50,839 nt of DNA, from assembly GCA_020637895.1 (NCBI GenBank), contig JACKJP010000010.1:1-50839 (forward strand), written 5' to 3'. This stretch comes from Rhodobiaceae bacterium. Lineage in GTDB: Bacteria > Pseudomonadota > Alphaproteobacteria > Rhizobiales > Tepidamorphaceae. Both the position numbers and the translations under genes were made by a program. Under the pieces are notes generated by a model. That model was not told the origin of the DNA. It did no database searches and saw nothing but the letters and a program-made list of their open reading frames with translations. Position 1 is the first letter of the stretch. Each line of letters starts with the position of its first letter. Shown in pieces: positions 16,351 through 26,020 of this stretch.

Positions 16351-19300
16351 ATGAGGATGGGGGCCGCATCGCCCATGGCTGCGATGAATTTGCGACGTCT
16401 GGCACTGGCAGGAATGTGCCTTTCGATATTCGCAACCGATGGAATGGCCGCCGCACCCGATGTTGCTTCGATGGAAGCACGCCTTGCCGCGCTGGAATCC
16501 GCATCGGTCAATATCGACTATGTCTGGACCCTGGTCGCGGCGGCGCTTGTGCTGCTCATGCAGGTCGGCTTCCTGCTGCTCGAAGCCGGTATGGTCCGGT
16601 CGAAGAACGCGATCAACGTCGCGCAGAAGAACCTTCTGGATTTCGTCGTTTCCGTCGTCATTTTCGGTGCGGTCGGCTTCATGATCGCGTTTGGCGTTGC
16701 CGGCGACTGGCCGGTCGGCAGCGACAATCGAACCTTCTTCCTCAATGATCTGTCGCAATGGGAGCTGGTCTTCTTTGTCTTCCAGGTCATGTTCTGCGGT
16801 ACGGCTGCCACTATTGTCTCGGGTGCTGTCGCGGAACGCATGAAACTGACGGCCTACGTCCTGTGCTCGATCATCACCGCCGGCCTGATCTATCCGGTAT
16901 TCGTTCACTGGGCCTGGGGCGCTGGACTGAACGATAACGCCAGCGCCTTTCTCAGCCATATGGGCTTTGTCGATTTCGCCGGCTCCACCGTTGTCCACGC
17001 GACCGGCGCATGGATTTCCCTTGCCGCCTGCATCGTCCTTGGGGCGCGGCGCGGTCGCTTCGACGCCGAAGGGCGACCGGTCCGCATCCACGGGCACAGC
17101 CCGGTCCTGGCGACCGCGGGGGCATTGCTGCTGTTCGTCGGCTGGATCGGCTTCAATGGCGGCTCAACCATGGCCGGCAACTCCGGCATCGCCCACACCA
17201 TCGCCAACACGGTCATTGCAGCGGGCACGGGATCGGCTGCGGCCTATATCATCAGCATGATCCAGGACGGCGGTCAGGTGTCGCCCGACAAGACAATCTC
17301 AGGAATGCTCGGCGGGCTGGTCGCCATTACAGCCGGTTGCTACGTGCTCCAGCCGCAGGGTGCGATGATGATCGGCATACTCGGCGGAAGCGCCGCCGTA
17401 TGGGCGAATATCTGGCTGGAACGACACCTGCGGATCGATGACGCGGTCGGCGCGATCGGCGTTCATGGCGCGGCCGGAGTCGTCGGCACCGTTGGCCTTG
17501 TCTTCTTCGCGCCGCTGGAGAACCTCCCGCTCGACAATCGCTTCGACCAACTTATGGTTCAGCTCACCGGCGTAGGCGTCAATTTCGGCTGGAGCTTCGG
17601 TATCTCGATCGTGTTCTTCTACGCCCTCAATCGGATCTACAAGATCCGGGTTGATGCGGGCAGCGAGGATGCCGGCCTGAACTTCGCGGAACATGGCAGC
17701 CGCCTCGGCATCGGCCACGTTGAGGACGCGCTGACGAGCCTTGTCAGCGGCAACGCCGATCTCAACATGCGCCTGCCCATCTCGCCTGGCGACGAGGCAG
17801 AGCGCCTGACGCACCTGTTCAACTCGCTGATGGATAACATCCAGGCGGAGGAATATTCCAAGGTCACGGAGGCGGATGCCAGACGCACCGCCGAAGAGGC
17901 CGAGCGGCTTTCAGCGCTGGCCAACGCGACATTCGAAGCGATCGTCATATCGGTCAACGGCCATATCGTGGACGGCAACAACGCCCTTGAAAACATCATG
18001 GGGATGCCTTTGTCGGAGCTCAAGGGACGGGCATTGACCGGGCTCTTCATTCCCGACGATCAGGCCAATCTCCGGCATCAGTTCGCCAACCCGGAATCGC
18101 CGCTTGTGGAGACTTTCGTGATTGACCGGAGTGGCAATGCCATTCCCGTCGAAATCCGTGGCCGCGAAATCCTCTATCGCGGCATCCGGACCCGCGTTTC
18201 CGCGATCTCGGACCTGCGCGAGCGCAAGATGGCAGAAGAACGCATCCGCCACCTTGCCCATCACGATCCGCTCACCGACCTGCCGAACCGGACCGTGTTT
18301 CAGGATCGCCTGAGCGACGCCATCGCCCGAGCGCAACGCCAGCAGAACAAGATGGCGTTGTTTCTTGTCGACCTGGATCGTTTCAAGGACATCAACGACC
18401 TGCACGGCCATCCGGCCGGCGACCAGGTCATCCGCGTGACGGCGCAGCGCCTGAAGGCAGTGGCCCGCAGCATCGATACGGTCGCCCGTCTCGGCGGCGA
18501 TGAGTTCGCCATCATCCAGCGCGATATCCAGTTTGACAGCCAGGCGGTCGATCTGGCGCACCGAATGATCCTCGCCCTGTCCCAGCCGATCGAGGCGGCT
18601 CCCGGAATTTCGCTGCGCTGCGGCGGCTCGATCGGCATCGCCATCAGCCCCGATCATGCCCAGTCCATGGACGAACTCGTCACCAAGGCCGATACAGCGC
18701 TGTACCGGGCCAAGAAGAACGGCCGCAACGCCTATTTCCTTTTCGAGAAAGGCATGGACATAGCGTTGAAGCGCCGCCGCATGCTCGATGCCGATCTGGA
18801 ACTCGCGCTGGAAACCAACCAGTTCGAACTGTGGTACCAGCCGCAGGTCTCACTGTCGGAAGCGGCGATCACCGGTTTTGAGGCGCTGCTGCGCTGGCGT
18901 CACCCGGAAAAAGGTCTGGTCAATCCCGACGATTTCATTTCGCTGGCCGAGGAATCCGGCAAGATCGTTCGCATCGGCGAATGGGCGCTGCGCGAGGCAT
19001 GTCGCACGGCGAAGGCGACACCATGGCTGCGGCGCGTCAGCGTCAATGTCAGCCCCGTCCAGTTCCGAGACAAGGGTTTCGTCCAATCGGTCAAGGATGT
19101 TCTTGCCGAGACCGGCCTCGATCCTCACCGGCTTGAGATCGAGATTACCGAAAGCGTCCTCATCCACGATGACGACGTGCGCGCGCTCCAGATGCTGCAT
19201 GAACTCAAGCGACAGGGCATTCGCATCGCGCTGGACGACTTCGGCACAGGTTATTCGTCTCTCAGCTATCTTTCGCGGTTCCCCTTCGACCAGATCAAGA

Positions 19301-19671
19301 TCGACCGGTCCTTCGTCAGGGCGCTGTCGGAGTCGGAGGGAGCGCAGGCGATCATCCAGACGATCATCAGGCTCGGCAAGGCGTTCAGCATGCAGATCGT
19401 CGCAGAGGGTGCCGAGAACGAGAACGACATCCGCTTCCTCGCCGGCGAAGGCTGCGACATCATTCAGGGCTATTACTTCAGCCGGCCCGCGCCTATTGAA
19501 AGCTTCACCGGCGACCGTCAGCTCGACGTTCCGGCAAAGCTTCAGTTCCTCAAGGGTCCTTCTCCGCTTGTGGAGAAGCTCGATCGCATGGCGATGCGCA
19601 TGCGCGCCGTCGATGAAACGGCATCGGCGTCAGAGCCTGAAACCTCGGCCGGCGCCCGCCGCATCAACTGA
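16351..19671 (+). CDS. Ammonium transporter fused to HAMP-PAS-GGDEF-EAL signalling domains
   Basis: A protein of 1,106 residues. A signal-like start is followed by an Amt/Mep/Rh domain (about 45-430) with both pore histidines in context (DFAGSTVVHATGAWISLA and VGAIGVHGAAGVVGTVG). A HAMP-like linker (about 450-520), a PAS domain (about 525-635), GGDEF (RLGGDEF, 715-719) with an inhibitory RxxD (706-709) and an EAL domain (EALLRW from 844; DDFGTGYSS) follow. Active-site residues for making and breaking c-di-GMP look intact. It is likely an ammonium sensor that sets c-di-GMP. ATGs at 16375 (behind GGGGG) and 16384 are alternative starts. Amt fusions to kinases or GGDEF domains are known but uncommon. 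Confidence 0.9.
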   Translation: MRMGAASPMAAMNLRRLALAGMCLSIFATDGMAAAPDVASMEARLAALESASVNIDYVWTLVAAALVLLMQVGFLLLEAGMVRSKNAINVAQKNLLDFVVSVVIFGAVGFMIAFGVAGDWPVGSDNRTFFLNDLSQWELVFFVFQVMFCGTAATIVSGAVAERMKLTAYVLCSIITAGLIYPVFVHWAWGAGLNDNASAFLSHMGFVDFAGSTVVHATGAWISLAACIVLGARRGRFDAEGRPVRIHGHSPVLATAGALLLFVGWIGFNGGSTMAGNSGIAHTIANTVIAAGTGSAAAYIISMIQDGGQVSPDKTISGMLGGLVAITAGCYVLQPQGAMMIGILGGSAAVWANIWLERHLRIDDAVGAIGVHGAAGVVGTVGLVFFAPLENLPLDNRFDQLMVQLTGVGVNFGWSFGISIVFFYALNRIYKIRVDAGSEDAGLNFAEHGSRLGIGHVEDALTSLVSGNADLNMRLPISPGDEAERLTHLFNSLMDNIQAEEYSKVTEADARRTAEEAERLSALANATFEAIVISVNGHIVDGNNALENIMGMPLSELKGRALTGLFIPDDQANLRHQFANPESPLVETFVIDRSGNAIPVEIRGREILYRGIRTRVSAISDLRERKMAEERIRHLAHHDPLTDLPNRTVFQDRLSDAIARAQRQQNKMALFLVDLDRFKDINDLHGHPAGDQVIRVTAQRLKAVARSIDTVARLGGDEFAIIQRDIQFDSQAVDLAHRMILALSQPIEAAPGISLRCGGSIGIAISPDHAQSMDELVTKADTALYRAKKNGRNAYFLFEKGMDIALKRRRMLDADLELALETNQFELWYQPQVSLSEAAITGFEALLRWRHPEKGLVNPDDFISLAEESGKIVRIGEWALREACRTAKATPWLRRVSVNVSPVQFRDKGFVQSVKDVLAETGLDPHRLEIEITESVLIHDDDVRALQMLHELKRQGIRIALDDFGTGYSSLSYLSRFPFDQIKIDRSFVRALSESEGAQAIIQTIIRLGKAFSMQIVAEGAENENDIRFLAGEGCDIIQGYYFSRPAPIESFTGDRQLDVPAKLQFLKGPSPLVEKLDRMAMRMRAVDETASASEPETSAGARRIN

Positions 19672-19677
19672 CGAAAA

Positions 19678-19700
19678 GCCGCCGCGAACAACGCGGCGGC
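19678..19700. terminator. Bidirectional terminator between the Amt fusion and ALDH
   Basis: GCCGCCGCG-AACAA-CGCGGCGGC is a perfect 9-bp stem. On the minus strand it is followed by TTTTCG, fitting termination of the aldehyde dehydrogenase gene; on the plus strand the tail is weaker. Confidence 0.7.
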
Positions 19701-19720
19701 CTCATTCCGTCGAAATCTGA

Positions 19721-21208
19721 TCAGAGCGAAATCCAGATCGATTTGGTTTCCAGGTAATCCTGGATCTGATCACGGCCGGATTCGCGCCCGTTGCCGCTCA
19801 TCTTGTAACCGCCAAACGGCACTGCCGCGTCCATCGCCTGGTAGCAATTGACCCAGACCGAACCGGCCTGCAGTCGCTGCGAGACCTTGTGCGCGGTGGA
19901 AAGATTCGTTGTCCAGACCCCGCTGCCCAGACCGTAGGTCGTGGCATTGGCACGCTCGACCACCTCATCGATCGTGTCGAAAACAAAGCTTGAGATGACG
20001 GGCCCGAAGATTTCCTCCCGCGCGATCTTCATATCGTCCTGCACATTCGCAAAGACCGTCGGCGGCACGAAATAGCCACCGGCAAGATCACCGGTCGTCA
20101 CGCGCTCTCCACCGCTGACAGCGACGGCGCCCTGACTCTTGCCGCTCTCGATATAGCTCATGACACGCGTGAGCTGCTCTTCTGAGACGAGCGGCCCGAT
20201 CTGCGTTCCGGTATCGAGCGGATTGCCGATCTTCAGTGAATTGCCGACTTCTGCGACCTTCTCGACAAACTTGTCGGCAATGCCGCGCTGGACAAAGAGC
20301 CGCGTTCCGGCGGAACAGATCTGACCCGAGTTCGGGAACACCGCCATCGCGGCACCGCGTGCCGCAAGGTCGAGATCGGCATCGTCAAAGACGATATTGG
20401 GCGACTTGCCGCCGAGCTCGAGTGTCACCTTCTTGATGTTTCCGGCCGCGGCGCGAAGGATGGCCTGACCGGTTTCCGTCGAACCCGTGAAGGAAATCTT
20501 GTCGATGCCGGGATGGCTGGCCATTGCCGCGCCGACAATATGTCCCGGTCCGTTGACGATGTTGACGACGCCAGCGGGGATGCCGGCCTCAAGGCAAAGT
20601 TCACCGATCCGGATCGCCGACAGCGGCGTTTGTTCAGCCGGCTTCAGCACGATGGTGCAGCCGGCGGCAAGCGCGGGTCCGAGCTTCCAGATGGCCATTC
20701 CCGAAGGACCATTCCATGGGATGATCGAACCGACCACGCCAACCGGCTCCTTGAGCGTGTAGCTGAAGATCTCGCCGGCCTGGGAGTTCTGGATCGTATT
20801 GCCGTGAATATCGACGGCCATGCCGGCGTAATATCGCAGCAGTGCAATCGCGCGCTGTTTCTTCGGACCGCCGCTCGTGATCGGGCATCCGAGATCGAGC
20901 GAATCGAGAAGAATGAGATCGTCGTAGTGCTTGTCGATCAGGTCCGCCAGACGCAGCAGCACCGCCTGCCGGTCGAAGGGCTTGAACTTGCCCCATTCGC
21001 CGCCGAGTGCACGACGCGCGGCGGCGACGGCCAGATCGACATCCTTGGCAGTGGATTCGGTCACTTCAGCCAGCACCTTGCCGGTCGCCGGATTGTAGGT
21101 CTTGAAGGTCTTTCCGCCTTCCGACATCGTGAACTTGCCATCGATGAGCTGCGGCTTCACCGCATCACCGATCGCCTTTTTCACATCCTCATTCGCAACA
21201 TGAAGCAT
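19721..21208 (-). CDS. NAD(P)-dependent aldehyde dehydrogenase
   Basis: Soluble enzyme of 495 residues oxidising an aldehyde to the acid. The catalytic cysteine is in NSGQICSAGTRLFV, the general base glutamate in VTLELGGKSPN, and the NAD site has GSTETG. It resembles the phenylacetaldehyde/betaine-type branch (NCYQAMDAAVPFGGYKMSGN). It is a single gene with its own terminator, divergent from the EthD gene by 295 bases. The natural substrate cannot be told; relatedness to aromatic or alkyl aldehyde breakdown is suggested by the EthD and hydratase neighbours. Confidence 0.9.
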   Translation of the reverse strand: MLHVANEDVKKAIGDAVKPQLIDGKFTMSEGGKTFKTYNPATGKVLAEVTESTAKDVDLAVAAARRALGGEWGKFKPFDRQAVLLRLADLIDKHYDDLILLDSLDLGCPITSGGPKKQRAIALLRYYAGMAVDIHGNTIQNSQAGEIFSYTLKEPVGVVGSIIPWNGPSGMAIWKLGPALAAGCTIVLKPAEQTPLSAIRIGELCLEAGIPAGVVNIVNGPGHIVGAAMASHPGIDKISFTGSTETGQAILRAAAGNIKKVTLELGGKSPNIVFDDADLDLAARGAAMAVFPNSGQICSAGTRLFVQRGIADKFVEKVAEVGNSLKIGNPLDTGTQIGPLVSEEQLTRVMSYIESGKSQGAVAVSGGERVTTGDLAGGYFVPPTVFANVQDDMKIAREEIFGPVISSFVFDTIDEVVERANATTYGLGSGVWTTNLSTAHKVSQRLQAGSVWVNCYQAMDAAVPFGGYKMSGNGRESGRDQIQDYLETKSIWISL

Positions 21209-21349
21209 TGCAGGCCTCCCACCTGATCGAGTTCACCGGTCCGTTGTTCTTTCAGAAAATGACCCGTCATGAGCGGCAGGCCCAGCGGGACCGGGTGAAT
21301 GAACCGCCGCTCACCTGGAGGCTGAATAAAAGGCCTGACCAAATGATCT

Positions 21350-21369
21350 GTCAACGTTCAAACGTCAAC
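21350..21369. promoter_or_regulatory. Direct repeat, candidate operator
   Basis: GTCAAC-GTTCAAAC-GTCAAC lies in the 295-base divergent region between the aldehyde dehydrogenase and EthD genes. Two identical 6-mers start 14 bases apart. No regulator gene is adjacent; function unknown. Confidence 0.3.
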
Positions 21370-21502
21370 TATCTTACATTTCTCGATATGTGGGACGTCT
21401 GATATCGGCTGGTATGGATATTGGGTTCGGCGGAGCGGACGGCCTATGTTGGCCGCCGTCCGGAGAGCGCGCCAAGGCGCAGGAAACGAAAAAGGAAAAG
21501 AA

Positions 21503-21865
21503 GTGATCAAACATATCAGCTTCATCAAACGGCACGCCAACGTCTCGCGCGAGGAATTCCGCAAGTATTGGGAAGAGGTGCATGCGCCGCTGGTGCGCGA
21601 AGCGCTGCCGACGCTGAAAAAATACGTCGGCAACTTCACGATCGAGGAAGACAAGGAAAACAACTGGGGTCTGGAAACGCGCGGCAACGTGCTCGATTGC
21701 GATCTCGTCGTCGAACTCCATTTCGACAGTATCGCCGACATGCACAAATCGATGCAGGGACCCGGCTGGCTCAACGACAAGCGCCGCGCTTCCAGTTCAA
21801 CGGTCATCGACTACAAGGTGATGCAGATGGTCATCACCGAGGTCGTCGATATCCCGCTCAAATGA
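21503..21865 (+). CDS. EthD-domain protein
   Basis: Small cytoplasmic protein of 120 residues with a dimeric alpha-beta barrel fold: IKHISFIKRHANVSREEFRK, then YWEEVHAPLVREALP and the later WLNDKRR. EthD proteins assist degradation of ethers and other compounds; some are enzymes (for example decarboxylases or cyclases), so the role here is open. The GTG at 21503 is preferred because AAAGGAAAAGAA precedes it and family members start at this point; the ATG 19 codons upstream lacks this. It converges on the enoyl-CoA hydratase gene. Confidence 0.8.
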   Translation: MIKHISFIKRHANVSREEFRKYWEEVHAPLVREALPTLKKYVGNFTIEEDKENNWGLETRGNVLDCDLVVELHFDSIADMHKSMQGPGWLNDKRRASSSTVIDYKVMQMVITEVVDIPLK

Positions 21866-21887
21866 TCGGGTCGCGCCAGGCCGGCGG

Positions 21888-22772
21888 CTATTCGCCGTCG
21901 GCCTTGTCGCCGTCCTTCTTGTAGAATTCCTCGCGACCGTGCGTTGATGCTTTCACACCGCTGTCGCGCTTGACCTTCATGAAATTGAACTCACCGGGTT
22001 CGTAACGGATGTTCGTTGCCAGCGTGTGCAGGAGCGGTCCGTAGGTGAACTGGCCGTTGACGCCGAGCATTTCCAGCGCCAGCGACGTGGAGGCCTTGCC
22101 CATGGCAATGCCATCGCGCGGCAGGCGAACGATCTTTTCGGCCCATTGCTCGCCAACTTCGTTGAGATCCTTCAGCGGAACGACCCTGTTGACCAGCCCG
22201 GCTGCCAGCGCTTCGTCCGCCGTCCAGATTTCGGCCATCAACAGGAGCTCACGTGCCTTGCGCGCGCCGAGCGTGACAATTTCCCACGCATCAAAATAGG
22301 CCGCGCCCGAAAGACCGAGCCGCTGTTCGGGATGACCCATGCGCGTCGTGTCGGCGGCGATGACCAGATCGCAGGATTCCGAAAGATAGAGGCCACCGCC
22401 CAGGCAATAGCCCTTGGTCAGCGCCAGAGTCGGCTTGAGTGAAGAAAAGATGCGCTGGAAGCGTTCGACATATTCTTTGTCGAAGGCCAGTTTGGCGCGC
22501 TGGCTCGGACGGCGATTACCGCCATCGGCGGCCTTCGCGCCGCCACCCTTCGTCATGTCGCCGACTTCGGAAAAGTCATGGCCGGCGCAGAAGTCATCGC
22601 CTGCACCCTGGAGCACGACGACGCGCACATCATCGTCTTCCTCAGCCTTGTCGTAGGCCTCCATCAGCTGGCGCCACATGGCGTTGCTCATGGCATTCTT
22701 TTTGTCCGGACGGTTCAGTGTGATGTAACCCCTGCCATCCTTGGCGAGGTAGTCGACGCTTCCAGTTCCCAT
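21888..22772 (-). CDS. Enoyl-CoA hydratase/isomerase family protein
   Basis: Crotonase-fold enzyme of 294 residues. The oxyanion-hole segments are GDDFCAGHDFSE and YCLGGGLYLSESCDLVIAAD, and HPEQRLGLSG carries the acid/base-type glutamate. The second typical glutamate position is less clear, so hydration as opposed to another crotonase reaction is uncertain. A charged tail (KKDGDKADGE) ends the protein. It is divergent from the GAF-Fis regulator gene with two facing 14-base repeats in the shared promoter region. Confidence 0.85.
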   Translation of the reverse strand: MGTGSVDYLAKDGRGYITLNRPDKKNAMSNAMWRQLMEAYDKAEEDDDVRVVVLQGAGDDFCAGHDFSEVGDMTKGGGAKAADGGNRRPSQRAKLAFDKEYVERFQRIFSSLKPTLALTKGYCLGGGLYLSESCDLVIAADTTRMGHPEQRLGLSGAAYFDAWEIVTLGARKARELLLMAEIWTADEALAAGLVNRVVPLKDLNEVGEQWAEKIVRLPRDGIAMGKASTSLALEMLGVNGQFTYGPLLHTLATNIRYEPGEFNFMKVKRDSGVKASTHGREEFYKKDGDKADGE

Positions 22773-22822
22773 TCTTCTGCCTTCTTCAGTATCGGCGCTC
22801 TAGCTGGCGCAGCTCTCGATGC

Positions 22823-22894
22823 TTCGTTCAATGGTTCAACCTATCTTGGATACGGTGACATAGACAATAGCCTGATGACCAACCATTGAACGAA
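22823..22894. repeat. Widely spaced 14-bp inverted repeat in a divergent promoter region
   Basis: TTCGTTCAATGGTT (22823-22836) and AACCATTGAACGAA (22881-22894) are exact reverse complements separated by 44 bases. Each contains GTTCAATGGTT; in the left copy GTTCAA recurs (GTTCAATGGTTCAA). They flank the likely promoters of the enoyl-CoA hydratase and the regulator, as paired operator sites would. Confidence 0.55.
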
Positions 22895-22950
22895 AGGACC
22901 ATTCTGGTCGCCATCGTTTGTCTGTTAGCCTGAGGCTGGAGGATCATCCG

Positions 22951-23907
22951 ATGGAACAGGCTGGCGCGCACGCCGACAGGGTTGCCGCGACGCTCGCGTC
23001 AAACGCGGCCGTCTATTCGCCGCTGGCCGCCTCCTGGAACCGTTCGGCACGGCTGCACGGGCTGGATGCCGCCTCGCGGCGCGAGGCGGAACGGGTTGCC
23101 GCTGCCGAAATCAGGCGCGCGCGCGAAAAAATGGCGCTGACGCTCAAGGCCGCGCAATCGAGCCTCGACCGCCTCTTCAGTGCCGTCGGCAGTGTTGGCT
23201 GCTGTGTCCTTCTGGCCAATGCCGAGGGCATTTCGGTGGAGCGCCGCGGTGCCGTCGCGGACGATCACACGTTCGAGGATTGGGGCTTGTGGACCGGCAC
23301 CTGCTGGAGCGAAGCCTACGAAGGAACCAACGCGATCGGCACCTGCCTTGCCGAAGAACGCGCGGTTACGGTGCATCGCGGTGAACATTTCCTGGCGCGA
23401 AATACAGACCTCAGCTGCATGAGCGCGCCGGTCTATGACGAACACGGACGCATGGCCGGCGTCCTCGACGTATCCTCCTGCCGCGCCGACCTCACGGAAG
23501 CCTTTATGGGACTGATATCCCATTCGGTTGCCGAGGCGGCGCGGCGAATTGAGGCCGAGACATTCCGCCTTGCCTTTCCAATGTCACGCATCGTCATGGT
23601 GCCGGGCATCGAGCGCGGCGCGACAGCGCTTGTCGCCGTGGATGCTGACGACATGGTCGTCGGCGCGACCCGCAATGCCCGCCGCGCGCTGGGCCTTGAT
23701 GAGGATCTTGAAAGCAGGCCGAGCCCCGCAGCCGACCTGCTTGGCGTGGAAGGCGCAGAATCGCTGGACCGGGCCGAACGCGCCGTGCTGATGCGGGCGC
23801 TCGCGCGCGAGGACGGCAACGCATCGGCGGCCGCGAAGGCACTCGGCATCTCCCGCGCGACGCTCTATCGCAAGCTCACCCGTTTCTCGATCAGCGAACA
23901 GGGCTGA
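22951..23907 (+). CDS. GAF-Fis transcriptional regulator without an AAA+ domain (AcoR-like)
   Basis: Regulator of 318 residues. A GAF sensor domain of the AcoR type fills residues about 60-200 (WTGTCWSEAYEGTNAIGTCL; VYDEHGRMAGVLDVSSCRAD). A Fis-type helix-turn-helix ends the protein (NASAAAKALGISRATLYRKL). The central sigma-54-interacting AAA+ domain of AcoR, with its GAFTGA loop, is absent, so it should act through ordinary sigma factors. The ATG at 22951 follows GGAGGATCATCCG. It precedes an aldehyde dehydrogenase gene and a perfect palindrome lies between them, so it likely controls that gene. Confidence 0.88.
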   Translation: MEQAGAHADRVAATLASNAAVYSPLAASWNRSARLHGLDAASRREAERVAAAEIRRAREKMALTLKAAQSSLDRLFSAVGSVGCCVLLANAEGISVERRGAVADDHTFEDWGLWTGTCWSEAYEGTNAIGTCLAEERAVTVHRGEHFLARNTDLSCMSAPVYDEHGRMAGVLDVSSCRADLTEAFMGLISHSVAEAARRIEAETFRLAFPMSRIVMVPGIERGATALVAVDADDMVVGATRNARRALGLDEDLESRPSPAADLLGVEGAESLDRAERAVLMRALAREDGNASAAAKALGISRATLYRKLTRFSISEQG

Positions 23908-23920
23908 TCGCCCCCTCCCT

Positions 23921-23940
23921 GTGTCTCATTCCTGAGACAC
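23921..23940. promoter_or_regulatory. Palindromic operator candidate before the aldehyde dehydrogenase
   Basis: GTGTCTCA-TTCC-TGAGACAC is a perfect 8-4-8 palindrome, 15 bases after the GAF-Fis regulator gene and about 100 bases before the aldehyde dehydrogenase start. The place and shape fit a binding site for the Fis-type domain of that regulator. A terminator is less likely because no T run follows. Confidence 0.55.
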
Positions 23941-24043
23941 TTCCTCATCTCGGCCTGCTCCGCCCGGGCTGACGAAGCGCAATCCCGCTCCCAGACTTGG
24001 ACCAGCTGCAATAGGCAGCGGGCAATCCAATTGGGAGGATTCC

Positions 24044-25561
<1,518 letters not shown>

Positions 25562-25656
25562 TCGGCAGCAGCCGGGAGCGCCAACGCGCTTCCGGCCGGC
25601 CGCCCGGCCTTAACGGCCGTTTCAACTCTCTCAAAACCAGTTCAGGGGAGGCCGCG

Positions 25657-26010
25657 ATGGCAGGTTCGGTCACAGCAACAGCCCAGGCGCTTCAATTCCT
25701 TTCCGAGATCGTTGCCGATCACGGGCCGGTACTCTTTCACCAGTCCGGAGGTTGCTGCGATGGCTCTTCGCCCATGTGCTACCCGCGTGGTGATTTCAGG
25801 ATCGGCGAATCCGACGTGAAGATGGGCGAGATCGGTGGCATGCCGTTCTATATTTCCGGACCTCAATATGAGGTCTGGCGGCACACCGATCTGATCATCG
25901 ATGTCGTACCGGGGCGCGGCGGCATGTTCTCGCTCGACAACGGCCGCGAACGACGGTTCCTGACGCGGTCGACCTATTGCGAGACCCCATCCACAAATCG
26001 CGGCGGCTGA
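25657..26010 (+). CDS. DUF779 family protein
   Basis: Small protein of 117 residues. The conserved cysteine cluster SGGCCDGSSPMCYP (about residues 30-43) and later YWRHTD-like VWRHTDLIIDVVPGRGGMFS identify DUF779, whose function is unknown; the partner is nearly always an ExaC-like aldehyde dehydrogenase, as here. A metal or redox role for the cysteines is a guess. GGGGAGGCCGCG precedes the ATG. Its stop codon forms half of a 20-base palindrome shared with the hemA stop. Confidence 0.88.
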   Translation: MAGSVTATAQALQFLSEIVADHGPVLFHQSGGCCDGSSPMCYPRGDFRIGESDVKMGEIGGMPFYISGPQYEVWRHTDLIIDVVPGRGGMFSLDNGRERRFLTRSTYCETPSTNRGG

Positions 26011-26020
26011 TCAGCCGCCG
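26001..26020. terminator. Palindrome holding both stop codons of DUF779 and hemA
   Basis: CGGCGGCTGATCAGCCGCCG is a perfect 20-base palindrome centred on the junction of two convergent genes. The TGA of each gene forms its middle, and the genes abut with no spacer. It may serve as a shared terminator, although a hairpin would have little loop. Confidence 0.5.

Noticed and set aside
23990..24015. Sigma-54 promoter before the acetaldehyde dehydrogenase (TTGGACCAGCTGCA)
   Set aside because: Spacing of GG and GC is wrong and the adjacent regulator lacks an AAA+ domain.
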